64,000 nucleotides of DNA from Pandoraea terrae (GTDB lineage Bacteria; Pseudomonadota; Gammaproteobacteria; Burkholderiales; Burkholderiaceae). Both the position numbers and the translations under genes were made by a program. Position 1 is the stretch's first letter, and each line of letters starts with the position of its first letter. The DNA lies in the NCBI RefSeq assembly GCF_902459695.1, contig NZ_CABPRZ010000004.1, forward strand, positions 1-64,000, in the 5' to 3' direction. The notes under the pieces are model-generated. The model was given only the letters and a program-made list of their open reading frames with translations. It made no database searches and had not been told where the DNA came from. Positions 55,059 to 64,000 of the stretch are shown here, piece by piece.

Positions 55059-55739
55059 TCAGTCGCCGAACAGCTTCTGACGCAGTTCGCGGCGCTCCTG
55101 CGCTTCGAGCGAGAGCGTGGCGGTCGGACGTGCGAGCAGACGCGGAACGCCGATCGGTTCGCCCGTTTCCTCACACCAGCCATATTCGCCAGACTCGATG
55201 CGGGCGAGCGACTGCTGCACTTTCTTCAGCAGCTTGCGTTCGCGGTCGCGCGTGCGCAGTTCGAGGGCATGTTCTTCCTCGATGGTCGCACGGTCGGCCG
55301 GATCCGGCACAAGAATGGTTTCGCGCAGGTTTTCGGTGGTTTGGCCCGCATTGCGCAGAATTTCTTCTTGGAGCTGCTCCAGACGATGCTTGAAGAAGGC
55401 GAGTTGGTCTTCATTCATGTAATCCTTCTCGCCCATCTTCAGAATTTCGGCTTCGGTCAAAAGTCTTTTCTTGCTCATGGGTTTTTGTGGCATCTCTTTC
55501 GGATTATCTGGCGTTGCTTCCGACTTTGGGGATCGAGAAGCTTGCTGCTCGCCAGGCGTGCCGCGGGCGGCTTCCTTGGTTACATTCCTGCCGGGTGACT
55601 TGGCTGGCCCCGTACTGGCGGCGGCTCGGGCACCCGTCTTCAGCTTGCCTTCAGGCGCACGCTTATCCCCGGTATCTGGCGACGTCTTTGCCTGACGCGC
55701 GGGGCGTTGGGTGGCGGTCTTGCGAGGGACGGTGGCCAT
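55059..55739 (-). CDS. dksA: DksA-type RNA polymerase regulator with a Cys-poor zinc-finger region and long basic N-terminus
   Basis: The 226-residue protein has an 87-residue Lys/Ala/Pro/Thr-rich leader, then the usual DksA core starting MSKKRLLTEAEILKMGEKDY. The coiled-coil tip D-P-A-D-R-A is present (VPDPADRATIEEEHALEL). The globular domain reads YGWCEETGEPIG and ARPTATLSLEAQERRE, so only one of the four zinc-finger Cys remains. Such variants function without zinc. GGGAG supports the start at 55739; the conserved core could alternatively start at 55478. It lies downstream of zur and a zinc GTPase on the same strand. Confidence 0.9.
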   Translation of the reverse strand: MATVPRKTATQRPARQAKTSPDTGDKRAPEGKLKTGARAAASTGPAKSPGRNVTKEAARGTPGEQQASRSPKSEATPDNPKEMPQKPMSKKRLLTEAEILKMGEKDYMNEDQLAFFKHRLEQLQEEILRNAGQTTENLRETILVPDPADRATIEEEHALELRTRDRERKLLKKVQQSLARIESGEYGWCEETGEPIGVPRLLARPTATLSLEAQERRELRQKLFGD

Positions 55740-55871
55740 GGGCGTGCTCCCTACCTACCTCTTGGGCGCCGCACTCGCTCGCTGGCGGCAGCCCAATTGG
55801 GCAGGTATTGTAACCGAATCGGACAACGGCCCCGTTAAGGGCTTTCCCCGTTGGCGTTCCGGCGGTCCCGC

Positions 55872-56936
55872 TCAGACCAGACAGCGCTCCAGCCCTTGCA
55901 GGATGATGTCTTTCGGCAACTCTACGCCAATAAACACCATCTTGCTATTCGGCGTCTCTCCCGCCTGCCAGCGCGTGCCCACGTCGCTACCCATCATCTG
56001 GTGCACACCCTGGAACACAACGCGGCGGTCAATACCACGCATGCTTAATACGCCTTTATAACGCAATAAGCGCTCGCCGTACACCTGCAGGATACTCCCG
56101 AGGAAATCCTCGAGCTTGGCGGGATCGAACGCCCGTTCGCTACGGAACACGAACGACTTGATGGCGTCGTCATGATGCGCGTGTCCGTGGTCATCGCCGT
56201 GATCGTGACTGCATTGGCCATGATCGTGATCGCAATCGCCATGATCATGCCCGTGGTCATGGTCATGGTCATGGCCGTGCTCGCCGGCCGCCAGGAAGTC
56301 GGGGTCGATGTCGAGCTTGTCGTTCAGATTGAACCCGTGGATATCGAAGATATCCTTCAGATCCGCCTGTCCGAAGTCGACGACCTGCTGCGGCGCGCGC
56401 GGATTCATGTGGCCGATGCGGTGCTTGAGGTCGGCCATGTCGTCTGCGCTCACCAGATCGCCCTTGGTGAGGAAGAGGCGGTCGGCGAAACCGACCTGGC
56501 GCTGCACCACTTCATGGTCGTCGAGCTGCTGCTGGCCGTACTTGGCGTCCACCAGCGTAATGACTGCATCAAGGCGGTACCTGTCGGCGATTTCGTCGTC
56601 GATGAAGAACGTTTGCGCGACCGGCCCCGGATTGGCCAAGCCGGTGGTCTCGATCACGACACGGTCGAACGCCAATTTGCCGGCGTCGCGCTGGCTGATC
56701 AGGTCGCTCAGCGCCTGCACCAGGTCGCCGCGGATCGTGCAGCAGATGCAACCGTTGCTCATCTGCACGATCTGCTCGGCGCGGTCCTGCACAAGGATCT
56801 CGTTGTCGATGTTTTCTTCACCGAATTCGTTCTCGATGACGGCAATCTTCATGCCATGCGCTTCGGTCAGGATGCGCTTGAGCAGCGTGGTTTTGCCGCT
56901 GCCGAGAAAACCGGTCAGGATGGTGACGGGCGTCAT
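55872..56936 (-). CDS. COG0523/CobW-type zinc GTPase with His-rich loop
   Basis: The 354-residue G3E GTPase has Walker A GFLGSGKTTL, the metal motif GCICCTIRGDL, ETTGLANPGPV and base-recognition TKGD. A loop at about 225-265 is made almost wholly of His and Asp (HDHDHGHDHGDCDHDHG), a metal buffer. The CobW C-terminal domain follows. Proteins of this group (YeiR/ZigA/ZNG1) deliver zinc to client enzymes under zinc starvation. It sits 70 bp downstream of a Zur-like gene, which supports that role. Confidence 0.9.
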   Translation of the reverse strand: MTPVTILTGFLGSGKTTLLKRILTEAHGMKIAVIENEFGEENIDNEILVQDRAEQIVQMSNGCICCTIRGDLVQALSDLISQRDAGKLAFDRVVIETTGLANPGPVAQTFFIDDEIADRYRLDAVITLVDAKYGQQQLDDHEVVQRQVGFADRLFLTKGDLVSADDMADLKHRIGHMNPRAPQQVVDFGQADLKDIFDIHGFNLNDKLDIDPDFLAAGEHGHDHDHDHGHDHGDCDHDHGQCSHDHGDDHGHAHHDDAIKSFVFRSERAFDPAKLEDFLGSILQVYGERLLRYKGVLSMRGIDRRVVFQGVHQMMGSDVGTRWQAGETPNSKMVFIGVELPKDIILQGLERCLV

Positions 56937-57006
56937 GTGTCTGGGTCCTGTAGTGAAAGGGGGGCCTGCCCGCGCGACGCAGAAACGTCGCACAGGCACG
57001 CAGGCA

Positions 57007-57501
57007 TCAGTTGGCGGCGCCGGCGCACTGGGCGCAGCAGCCGTGAATCATCAGTTCGACCTGTTCGCCGACGAAACCCTTGGGCAGGCGCTTGAGTTCC
57101 CGCAAGCTCAGTTGCGGATGCTGCGGCCAGTCGTCGAGGCAGAACGTTCGGTGACAGTGTACGCAACGGAAATGTCCATGTTGCGTATGGGGACGCGGCG
57201 AACTCGCGCGCGCCGGGTCGACGTGCTCGGCCAGCGTAAAGCGGAAAATCCGGTCGTCGCCGGCCTGTTTGATGGCCCAGCCCTGCGCCACGAGCCAGTC
57301 GAGCACACGATAGGCGGTGACGCGATCGAGCGGATCGGCGTCGGTGGCCAGGTCCGCCAGGACTTCCTGGTGGGTCAGCGGCCGGCCAGCCTTCAGCAGC
57401 AGCGCGAGTACGCGCACACGGCCCGAGGTGACCCTGCCCGCCTTGTCCTGCAGGCACGTGCGGGCTTGTTCCAGATACGGTTGCAATTGAATAAGGCTCA
57501 T
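57007..57501 (-). CDS. zur: Fur-family regulator, probably Zur
   Basis: The 164-residue protein has an N-terminal winged helix (RVRVLALLLKAGRPLTHQEV, VTAYRVLDWLVAQGWA), the metal-rich hinge HTQHGHFRCVHCHRTFC and C-terminal HGCCAQC. Two C-x2-C pairs form the structural zinc site. The zinc GTPase downstream suggests Zur rather than Fur. The start at 57501 is six codons inside a longer option. A TGCAAC-N3-GTTGCA palindrome lies 30 bases upstream, suitable for autoregulation. Confidence 0.83.
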   Translation of the reverse strand: MSLIQLQPYLEQARTCLQDKAGRVTSGRVRVLALLLKAGRPLTHQEVLADLATDADPLDRVTAYRVLDWLVAQGWAIKQAGDDRIFRFTLAEHVDPARASSPRPHTQHGHFRCVHCHRTFCLDDWPQHPQLSLRELKRLPKGFVGEQVELMIHGCCAQCAGAAN

Positions 57502-57531
57502 GAAACGATTTAAGCACATGCCCGATTAACG

Positions 57532-57546
57532 TGCAACCGAGTTGCA
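57532..57546. promoter_or_regulatory. Palindrome TGCAAC-CGA-GTTGCA upstream of zur, candidate Zur box
   Basis: The 15-bp dyad is perfect and shares its core with the site at 54930-54944. It lies in the promoter region of the zur, zinc GTPase and dksA genes, which all read leftward. Binding by Zur is inferred from position. Confidence 0.5.
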
Positions 57547-57624
57547 AAAGCGCACACGACGCAGCGTTTCAACGGAAACGTTGCGCTACCGCAAAGGAGC
57601 GATCGCGTTGACGTTCGGCAAGCC

Positions 57625-58827
57625 TCAGGTCCGCTGCAGCCAGAGGCCCTTGAGGTATTCGCCTTCCGGGAAGCTGGTCAGCATTGGATGATCGAGGCCG
57701 GCCGACAGGCGGCGCAGAATGCGTGCCTCGACGCCCGCATCGGACGCGGCGCCAGCGATGATTTTCTGGAACAGGTCCGCGTCGATCGCGCCCGAGCACG
57801 AATACGTCAGCAACTGACCGCCCGGGCGCAGCAGCTTCAGGCCGGCCATGTTGATGTCCTTGTACGCCCGCGCCGCGCGGTCGACGTGATGCGCGGACGG
57901 CGCAAATTTCGGCGGATCAAGCACGATCATGTCGAAACTTCGGCCCTCCTCGCGCAAGGCGCGCAGGGTTTTGAAGACATCGGCGTCGCGCCATTCCGCG
58001 CGGGCCGGATCGAAACCGTTGAGCTCGACGTTGCGCGCACCGATGGCCAGGGCGTCGCCCGACGAATCGATCGACATGACACTTGCCGCGCCGCCTGCCA
58101 GCGCCGCCAGCGAGAAGCCGCCGGTGTAGCAGAAGCAGTTGAGCACGTCGCGGCCGGCGGCCTGCTGCTGCACGAGCAGCCGGTTGTCGCGTTGATCGAC
58201 GTAGAAGCCGGTCTTGTGGCCGCGACGCACGTCCACGTAATACTTCACGCCGGATTCGTGCGTGACGAGCGTCTCGGGCGGCGCCTCGCCCGCCAACACG
58301 CCCGTCAGGCTCGGCAGCCCTTCGCGTTCGCGCACGGCGGCGTCGGAGCGCTCAAAGACGTTCGGGCACCCGGTGGCGCCGACGAGCGCCCCCACGATCG
58401 CATCCTTCCAAGCCTCCACGCCGGCCGCCATGAATTGGCACACGAGCTGGTCCGTCGCGCCTGCGCCCTCGCCCTGATACCGGTCGACGATCAGCCCGGG
58501 CAAGCCGTCGGCCTCGCCGAACAGCAGACGCGTGGCGCCGGTGTTGTGGATCATCTGACGGCGGTACTCAAGCGCCGTCGTCACGCGACGCTTGAAGAAC
58601 GCGTGATCGACCGGCTCCTGCTCGTCGAACGTCCAGACGCGCGCACGAATGGCCGAGACCGGGCTGAAGGCAGCGCGCGCGAGGAAACGGCCGTCGGCGG
58701 CGCGCACGACCACCGTCGCGCCCGATGCCGGCTTGCCCTCGATTTTGGCCACGGCGGTGGTGTAGATCCAGGGATGACGGCGCAGCAGCGACTTTTCTTT
58801 GCCGGGCTTGAGAATCAGGGTATTCAT
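57625..58827 (-). CDS. rlmI: 23S rRNA (cytosine-C5) methyltransferase RlmI-type
   Basis: The 400-residue protein has an N-terminal PUA domain (MNTLILKPGKEKSLLRRHPW, IYTTAVAKIEG), the linker GFYVDQRDNR, the SAM site VLNCFCYTGGFSLAALAGGA and the catalytic region IVLDPPKFA and LTYSCSGAI. It methylates a cytosine of 23S rRNA (m5C1962 in E. coli). It is divergent in position from no neighbour; zur lies 123 bp downstream on the same strand. Confidence 0.92.
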   Translation of the reverse strand: MNTLILKPGKEKSLLRRHPWIYTTAVAKIEGKPASGATVVVRAADGRFLARAAFSPVSAIRARVWTFDEQEPVDHAFFKRRVTTALEYRRQMIHNTGATRLLFGEADGLPGLIVDRYQGEGAGATDQLVCQFMAAGVEAWKDAIVGALVGATGCPNVFERSDAAVREREGLPSLTGVLAGEAPPETLVTHESGVKYYVDVRRGHKTGFYVDQRDNRLLVQQQAAGRDVLNCFCYTGGFSLAALAGGAASVMSIDSSGDALAIGARNVELNGFDPARAEWRDADVFKTLRALREEGRSFDMIVLDPPKFAPSAHHVDRAARAYKDINMAGLKLLRPGGQLLTYSCSGAIDADLFQKIIAGAASDAGVEARILRRLSAGLDHPMLTSFPEGEYLKGLWLQRT

Positions 58828-58973
58828 GCGGGCGACGAGGCTCAAAACGGAAGCAAACGGCCGGCGCATCGCAGGTTCGGTACTACGGATGGAACCGCAG
58901 CGCCCACAGGCACGATGGCAACGACCGGGAGAAGGCCCGAATTCTACACCGAGCCGGGATTGCGGCAGCGCCA

Positions 58974-58999
58974 GGTCGTCCGTGGTCGTCCGTGGTCGT
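58974..58999. repeat. 10-bp tandem repeat between xerC and rlmI
   Basis: GGTCGTCCGT occurs twice in full and then partly, in the 185-bp gap after the xerC stop. It is a slippage-prone microsatellite without evident function. Confidence 0.7.
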
Positions 59000-59012
59000 T
59001 GCGCTGCGGCAC

Positions 59013-59948
59013 TCAGGTCTTCTTGCGGGCGCGCGGATGCGCCTGGTCGTAGACCTTGGCCAGATGCTGGAAGTCGAGCTTGGTGTAGATCTGCGTGGTC
59101 GAGATGTTGCTGTGGCCGAGCATCTCCTGCACGGCCCGCAGGTCGCCCGACGATTGCAGGACATGCGTCGCGAACGAATGGCGCAGCATGTGCGGATGGA
59201 CATGCGTGGGCAGCCCGGCAGCCAACGCGTGGCGCGCGAGTCCCTGTTGCACGGCGCGCGGACCGATACGCCGGCCGCGTGCGGACAGGAACAGCGCGTG
59301 CGGCTCACGTGTGCTCAGCGGCGCGCGGGCCGTCAGCCACACGGCCAGCGCCTCGGCCGCCTTCGCGCCGACCGGCACCCGACGGCGCTTGCCGCCCTTG
59401 CCCGTCACGATCACTTCGCGCTCGGGCAGATCGAGCCAGCTCACGGACCGGTAACCGCCGGTATCCACGTAAACATGATCGAGGCTTGTCAGCTCGGACA
59501 GACGCAAGCCGGACGAGTACAGCAACTCGAACATCGCCCGGTCGCGCAGGGCATCCGCGGCGCTTCCCCGTTTGAAATCGACGAGCGCCCCGGCCTGATC
59601 GGGCGAAAGCGCCTTCGGCAACGGCTTGGGCTGTTTCGGCGCACGTACGCCATCGACCGGATTGGCCGGCAGCGCGCTGCGCTGCGACAGCCAGCCGTAG
59701 TAGCCGCGCCAGGCGGAGAGCTTGCGGGCGATGGAGCGGCCAGTGAGGCCCTGGCCATGCAATTGCATGGCGAAGCGGCGAATATCGCCATGCACGAGCG
59801 ACGCCAGGGCGCGCCCCTTCGCAAGGGTCTGCAACTGGGCGAGATCGCGCCCGTAGTTCGTCAGGGTGTGGTCCGCCAGCTTGCGCTCGGTCGCAAGACT
59901 TTTCAGATAGTCCGCAATCGATGCGTCGAGCGGCGGCCGGGACGCCAT
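59013..59948 (-). CDS. xerC: Tyrosine recombinase XerC
   Basis: The 311-residue recombinase has the SAM-like N-terminal domain (IADYLKSLATERKLADHTLT) and the catalytic set R149 (SSGLRLSEL), K184 (TGKGGKRR), H253-R256 (HPHMLRHSFATH), H279 (LGHSNI) and nucleophile Y288 (TTQIYT). With XerD it resolves chromosome dimers at dif. The order dapF, DUF484, xerC is conserved in Proteobacteria. Confidence 0.95.
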   Translation of the reverse strand: MASRPPLDASIADYLKSLATERKLADHTLTNYGRDLAQLQTLAKGRALASLVHGDIRRFAMQLHGQGLTGRSIARKLSAWRGYYGWLSQRSALPANPVDGVRAPKQPKPLPKALSPDQAGALVDFKRGSAADALRDRAMFELLYSSGLRLSELTSLDHVYVDTGGYRSVSWLDLPEREVIVTGKGGKRRRVPVGAKAAEALAVWLTARAPLSTREPHALFLSARGRRIGPRAVQQGLARHALAAGLPTHVHPHMLRHSFATHVLQSSGDLRAVQEMLGHSNISTTQIYTKLDFQHLAKVYDQAHPRARKKT

Positions 59949-59956
59949 GGCGTGAT

Positions 59957-60625
59957 TCAGTCGTCGGCGCGCAGCTTGCCGAGCGCGGCACTGGCGAGTT
60001 CGCCGATCTGGCTCAGGAAGTCGGTCGCCATGCCGTCATGGAAGCGGCGGGCGTCGCCCGAGCCCATGACGAGCAGGCCGAACACCGGCGCGCCCGCGAC
60101 GTTGGGGTCGCGCAGCGCGAGCAGCGCCACGGACGCCGGCGCGGACGGCGCGCCAAGCCACGTCACCGCCTCGAAGCCGGTATTCGCGCCGCAATACGGG
60201 GTGGCCAGGCTGGCGGCAAATATCTTGACCTCTTCACTGACGTTGCGCGCGAAGTCGGCCGGCGCATAGGGCGCCGCCACGTTCCACAGGCGCACGGCCG
60301 CATACGGGACATCGAACACGTCGCGCAGACCGCGCGCGATGGCGTCCGGCAGGGCGTGCGGGTCGCGTTCGCCGAGCAAACCGAGCGTCCAGCGGTGGAG
60401 CTTGCCCGAAATGTCGTCGTTCTCGTGACCGTAGCGGAGCAGTTCAGCCAGCCGGCGTTCCATCTGCTTGGTCTTTTCGCGCTGCATCTCGATCTGGCGT
60501 TCCTGCAGCGACACGGCGCGTTGGCCGTGCGGACTGGTCAGGCGCACGCCTGACAGCAATTCGGCGTGGCGCTCGAAGAAGTCGGGATGCGCGATCAGGT
60601 ATTCCGCTATATCTCGGTCGTTCAT
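59957..60625 (-). CDS. DUF484 (GAF-like) protein
   Basis: The 222-residue protein begins MNDRDIAEYLIAHPDFFERH, then LTSPHGQRAVSLQERQIEMQ, a coiled coil and a GAF-like domain (YCGANTGFEAVTWLG, FGLLVMGSGDARRFHDGMAT). Its role is unknown, but it is constantly linked to xerC and dapF. It ends nine bases before xerC. Confidence 0.9.
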   Translation of the reverse strand: MNDRDIAEYLIAHPDFFERHAELLSGVRLTSPHGQRAVSLQERQIEMQREKTKQMERRLAELLRYGHENDDISGKLHRWTLGLLGERDPHALPDAIARGLRDVFDVPYAAVRLWNVAAPYAPADFARNVSEEVKIFAASLATPYCGANTGFEAVTWLGAPSAPASVALLALRDPNVAGAPVFGLLVMGSGDARRFHDGMATDFLSQIGELASAALGKLRADD

Positions 60626-60692
60626 GAGTGTCCGTCTGGTATCGGTCAGGTAAGCATGGCGGCCAGGCCGCCGCGTTTCGCGCGCCCTTGGC

Positions 60693-60740
60693 GTGCGCTC
60701 GGGTCAAAGTGCGCTCGGGTCAAAGCTCGCACGGTTCAAA
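60693..60740. repeat. 16-bp tandem repeat at the 3' end of dapF
   Basis: GTGCGCTCGGGTCAAA occurs twice without a gap (60693-60708 and 60709-60724), followed by a degenerate third copy ending in GGTTCAAA that runs into the dapF stop region. It fills half of the dapF-DUF484 spacer. Confidence 0.75.
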
Positions 60741-61587
60741 GCTCAATTTCGCCCTCGAAGACAGTAGCGGCCGGGCCCGTCATGATGACCGGACCGTTCG
60801 CGCCGTCCCACTCGATGGTCAGGGTGCCGCCATGCGTGTCGATCGCGACCGGCGAACTCAGCAAGCCGCGCCGGATGCCGGCCACGGCGGCCGCGCAAGC
60901 GCCCGTGCCGCACGCCAGCGTCTCGCCGGCGCCGCGCTCGAAAACCCGCAACCGCGCGTGATGGCGTTCGACCACCTGCAGGAACCCGGCGTTCACGCGG
61001 TTGGGAAATCGTACATGGCACTCGATCAGCGGCCCGTCGGTCTCGACCGGCGCCGTGTCGACGTTCTCCACGACTTGTACCGCGTGCGGATTGCCCATCG
61101 ACACCACGGAGATCCATTCGGTCTTGCCCGCCACGTCGAGCGGCCAAAGCGTATCGGCGCCGTCTTGCCGGCCGGCCAGCCCGTTGGCATCGAACGGGAC
61201 GTCTGCCGGGTTCAGGACCGGCGCGCCCATATCGACGCTGACCTGGCCGTCTTCGCGCATGGTGAGCGTGATGACGCCCTCCTGCACTTCCACCCGTACC
61301 GAACGCTTTTCGGTGAGCCCCCGATCGCGCACGAACTTGACGAAGCAGCGCGCGCCGTTCCCGCAATGCTCGACCTCGCCGCCATCGGCGTTGAATATCC
61401 GGTAACGGAAGTCGACGCCATCGAGATCCGAGCGCTCCACCAGCAGCAACTGGTCCGCACCGACGCCGAAATGGCGGTCGGCGAGCGCACGCCACTGCTC
61501 CGGCGAAAAGTCGATCGTCTGATGGATGCCGTCGATCACGACGAAGTCGTTGCCGGCACCGTGCATTTTGGTGAATTTGAGCTTCAT
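60736..61587 (-). CDS. dapF: Diaminopimelate epimerase
   Basis: The 283-residue enzyme starts [20 protein letters not shown] and carries the two catalytic Cys in [15 protein letters not shown] and [13 protein letters not shown]. It converts LL- to meso-diaminopimelate for lysine and peptidoglycan synthesis. It is followed by tandem repeats and then DUF484 and xerC. Confidence 0.96.
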   Translation of the reverse strand: MKLKFTKMHGAGNDFVVIDGIHQTIDFSPEQWRALADRHFGVGADQLLLVERSDLDGVDFRYRIFNADGGEVEHCGNGARCFVKFVRDRGLTEKRSVRVEVQEGVITLTMREDGQVSVDMGAPVLNPADVPFDANGLAGRQDGADTLWPLDVAGKTEWISVVSMGNPHAVQVVENVDTAPVETDGPLIECHVRFPNRVNAGFLQVVERHHARLRVFERGAGETLACGTGACAAAVAGIRRGLLSSPVAIDTHGGTLTIEWDGANGPVIMTGPAATVFEGEIEL

Positions 61588-61636
61588 GGCGCTATTGTAG
61601 TGGAGAAGCCGGACCGCCCGCTGCGTTCAACTGCGT

Positions 61637-62530
61637 TCAATACACGCCGGGCTCCCCGGCCGGCCGGGTCTTGAAGCGCTTGTGCACCCAGTAATACTGT
61701 TCGGGCATCTTCAGGATTTCCTGCTCCAGGAACGCCATCATCGTGCGCGCATCGGCGACAGGATCGTCCGTCGGATAGTTCTCCCAGGCCGGAAACACCT
61801 TGAGGCGATAGCCGCGATAGTCGGGCAGGACTTCCGTCACAAACGGCACGACCTGTGCCCGGCCGACCTGGGCGAGGCGTGAAATGGCCGTCAACGTACA
61901 CGTCGGCACGCCGAAAAATGGCACGAACGCGGAATTCCGGACGCCATAGTCCATGTCGGCGGCGAGCATGACCGGTTTGCGCTTGCGCAGCACGCGCAGC
62001 ACCTCGCGGGCGCTATCCCCGCGCGAAATCATTTCGGCGTCGAAGCGGCCGCGCTGAATCTTCGCCAACTGGTCGAACGCCAGGTTCGACATCGGCGTGT
62101 ACAACGACGCGCAGGGTCGCCCGAGCGAATAGTTCAGGAAGATCGATCCCGCCTCGATGCCGACGAAATGAAATCCCAAAAGAATCGTGGGAGGCATATC
62201 CGGGTCGTGCAGATCGATGGCCGAGTCCAGTTCGACCAGCTGCTCGAGCCGCTTGCCGCTCGCGAACCATTGCACGCTGCGCTCCGCGTAGCTGCGGATC
62301 GCATGGACAAATGACGCGCGCGCGACACGCTCGCGCGTGGCGTCGTCCCAATGCGGAAAGCACAACCGCAAGTTGGTGTGCACGACGCGCCGCCGTGAAC
62401 TCGGGATCGCGTAAAGGAGGCGGCCGAGGCCCGCGCCGAAGCGCGCAACCCAACGGTAAGGCAGCAGGTTCAATCCGCGCAGCAGGCCCACGCCAAGGTA
62501 GTAGCCGACGGTTTTCTTGTTGGTTGCCAT
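61637..62530 (-). CDS. lpxL: Lipid A late acyltransferase (LpxL/LpxM family)
   Basis: The 297-residue inner-membrane enzyme has an N-terminal hydrophobic anchor, the catalytic H-x4-E motif (GFHFVGIEAG), MISRGDSAREVLRVLRKRKP, and ADMDYG followed by VPFFGV. It adds a secondary acyl chain to Kdo2-lipid IVA. The start is 62530 or 62557. A 10-bp tandem repeat (CTGCGTTCAA twice, 61621-61640) overlaps its stop codon. It is divergent from metK. Confidence 0.9.
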   Translation of the reverse strand: MATNKKTVGYYLGVGLLRGLNLLPYRWVARFGAGLGRLLYAIPSSRRRVVHTNLRLCFPHWDDATRERVARASFVHAIRSYAERSVQWFASGKRLEQLVELDSAIDLHDPDMPPTILLGFHFVGIEAGSIFLNYSLGRPCASLYTPMSNLAFDQLAKIQRGRFDAEMISRGDSAREVLRVLRKRKPVMLAADMDYGVRNSAFVPFFGVPTCTLTAISRLAQVGRAQVVPFVTEVLPDYRGYRLKVFPAWENYPTDDPVADARTMMAFLEQEILKMPEQYYWVHKRFKTRPAGEPGVY

Positions 62531-62604
62531 AGACGTTTTCGCGGGCGGCTGTCGCATAAAGGCGATAGTTTGCGGCGGCCGCCTGCACAATTTCCATAGG
62601 CGCG

Positions 62605-62610
62605 TATAAT
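62605..62610 (+). promoter_or_regulatory. Candidate -10 box for metK
   Basis: TATAAT is a perfect -10 hexamer in the divergent lpxL-metK region, about 170 bases before metK. No convincing -35 lies at 16-18 bp. The long leader (to 62778) shows no SAM or SAH riboswitch I could recognise. Confidence 0.4.
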
Positions 62611-62778
62611 AAGCGACATCGCCGAGTTAACTGACAACTTGCGGGGCGATTCGAGGGTTCACGCGGCAGCCGTCAGGCTTGCCAGCCGAACGCCCGACAT
62701 ATTTTCCGCTAAAGCGTCGCCGCTTCCCCTCCGATGACGGCCACGTGAGTCAATCCATCACATGCAGAGGAGCCAGAA

Positions 62779-63957
<1,179 letters not shown>

Positions 63958-64000
63958 GCGTCCGCCGGCCGCGCCGTCTCGCGACGGCGCCCCGTGAAGA

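Noticed and set aside
62598-62778. A SAM or SAH riboswitch in the metK leader
   Set aside because: The three conserved strands seen before ahcY are absent and no other known core was recognised.

Overview
The window looks like chromosome of a GC-rich betaproteobacterium of the order Burkholderiales, family Burkholderiaceae, and probably Pandoraea or a close relative. The evidence is gene order and protein character: urtABCDE next to the urease genes, an S-adenosylhomocysteine (SAH) riboswitch in front of ahcY-holin-tlyA-metF, hslVU beside dksA, a zinc GTPase and Zur, a dapF-DUF484-xerC block, and lpxL divergent from metK. The genus is an inference. No rRNA, tRNA or CRISPR array was seen.

1-3.0 kb is a decayed accessory zone. 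It holds the end of one insertion sequence abutting the first 46 codons of an IS5-type transposase, a fragment resembling a CdiA/filamentous haemagglutinin exoprotein, a DUF1484-like gene behind strong hairpins, and an intact IS110/IS1111-type transposase with a structured non-coding flank. 3.0-5.4 kb carries a coupled MFS exporter and GlxA-type regulator.

5.4-19.4 kb is a urea module. A sigma-54 promoter drives urtABCDE (urea ABC importer), followed by ureD and ureABCEFG. Two things break the usual layout: an opposite-strand gene of unknown function with a C-terminal CaaX-like tail between urtE and ureD, and a deletion scar of an amino-acid ABC transporter between ureD and ureA.

19.5-28.2 kb has an AbgT-family transporter and a dppABCDF-like peptide importer whose last gene is a translationally coupled TraB/GumN protein. 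28.2-32.0 kb is the SAH-recycling and folate operon. 32.0-34.3 kb is lrgAB/cidAB with a divergent LysR regulator. 34.3-37.8 kb is a lower-GC island with an unknown protein, an IS5-type relic, and an overlapping DUF2515-like/membrane-protein pair. 37.9-48.3 kb is mostly core: xthA, ampG, metW-metX, slmA, a HAD nucleotidase, a Dph6-like ligase, argB, a copper chaperone and a RegBA redox two-component system.

48.6-52.6 kb is one 1345-codon gene encoding a candidate secreted zinc metallopeptidase with a possible second, degenerate copy of the peptidase domain. 52.7-64 kb returns to core genes: hslVU, dksA, a zinc GTPase, zur, rlmI, xerC, DUF484, dapF, lpxL and metK. Three effector-like or unknown genes (about 11.6, 34.5 and 48.6 kb) sit as isolated insertions in conserved synteny and are the best candidates for new biology.
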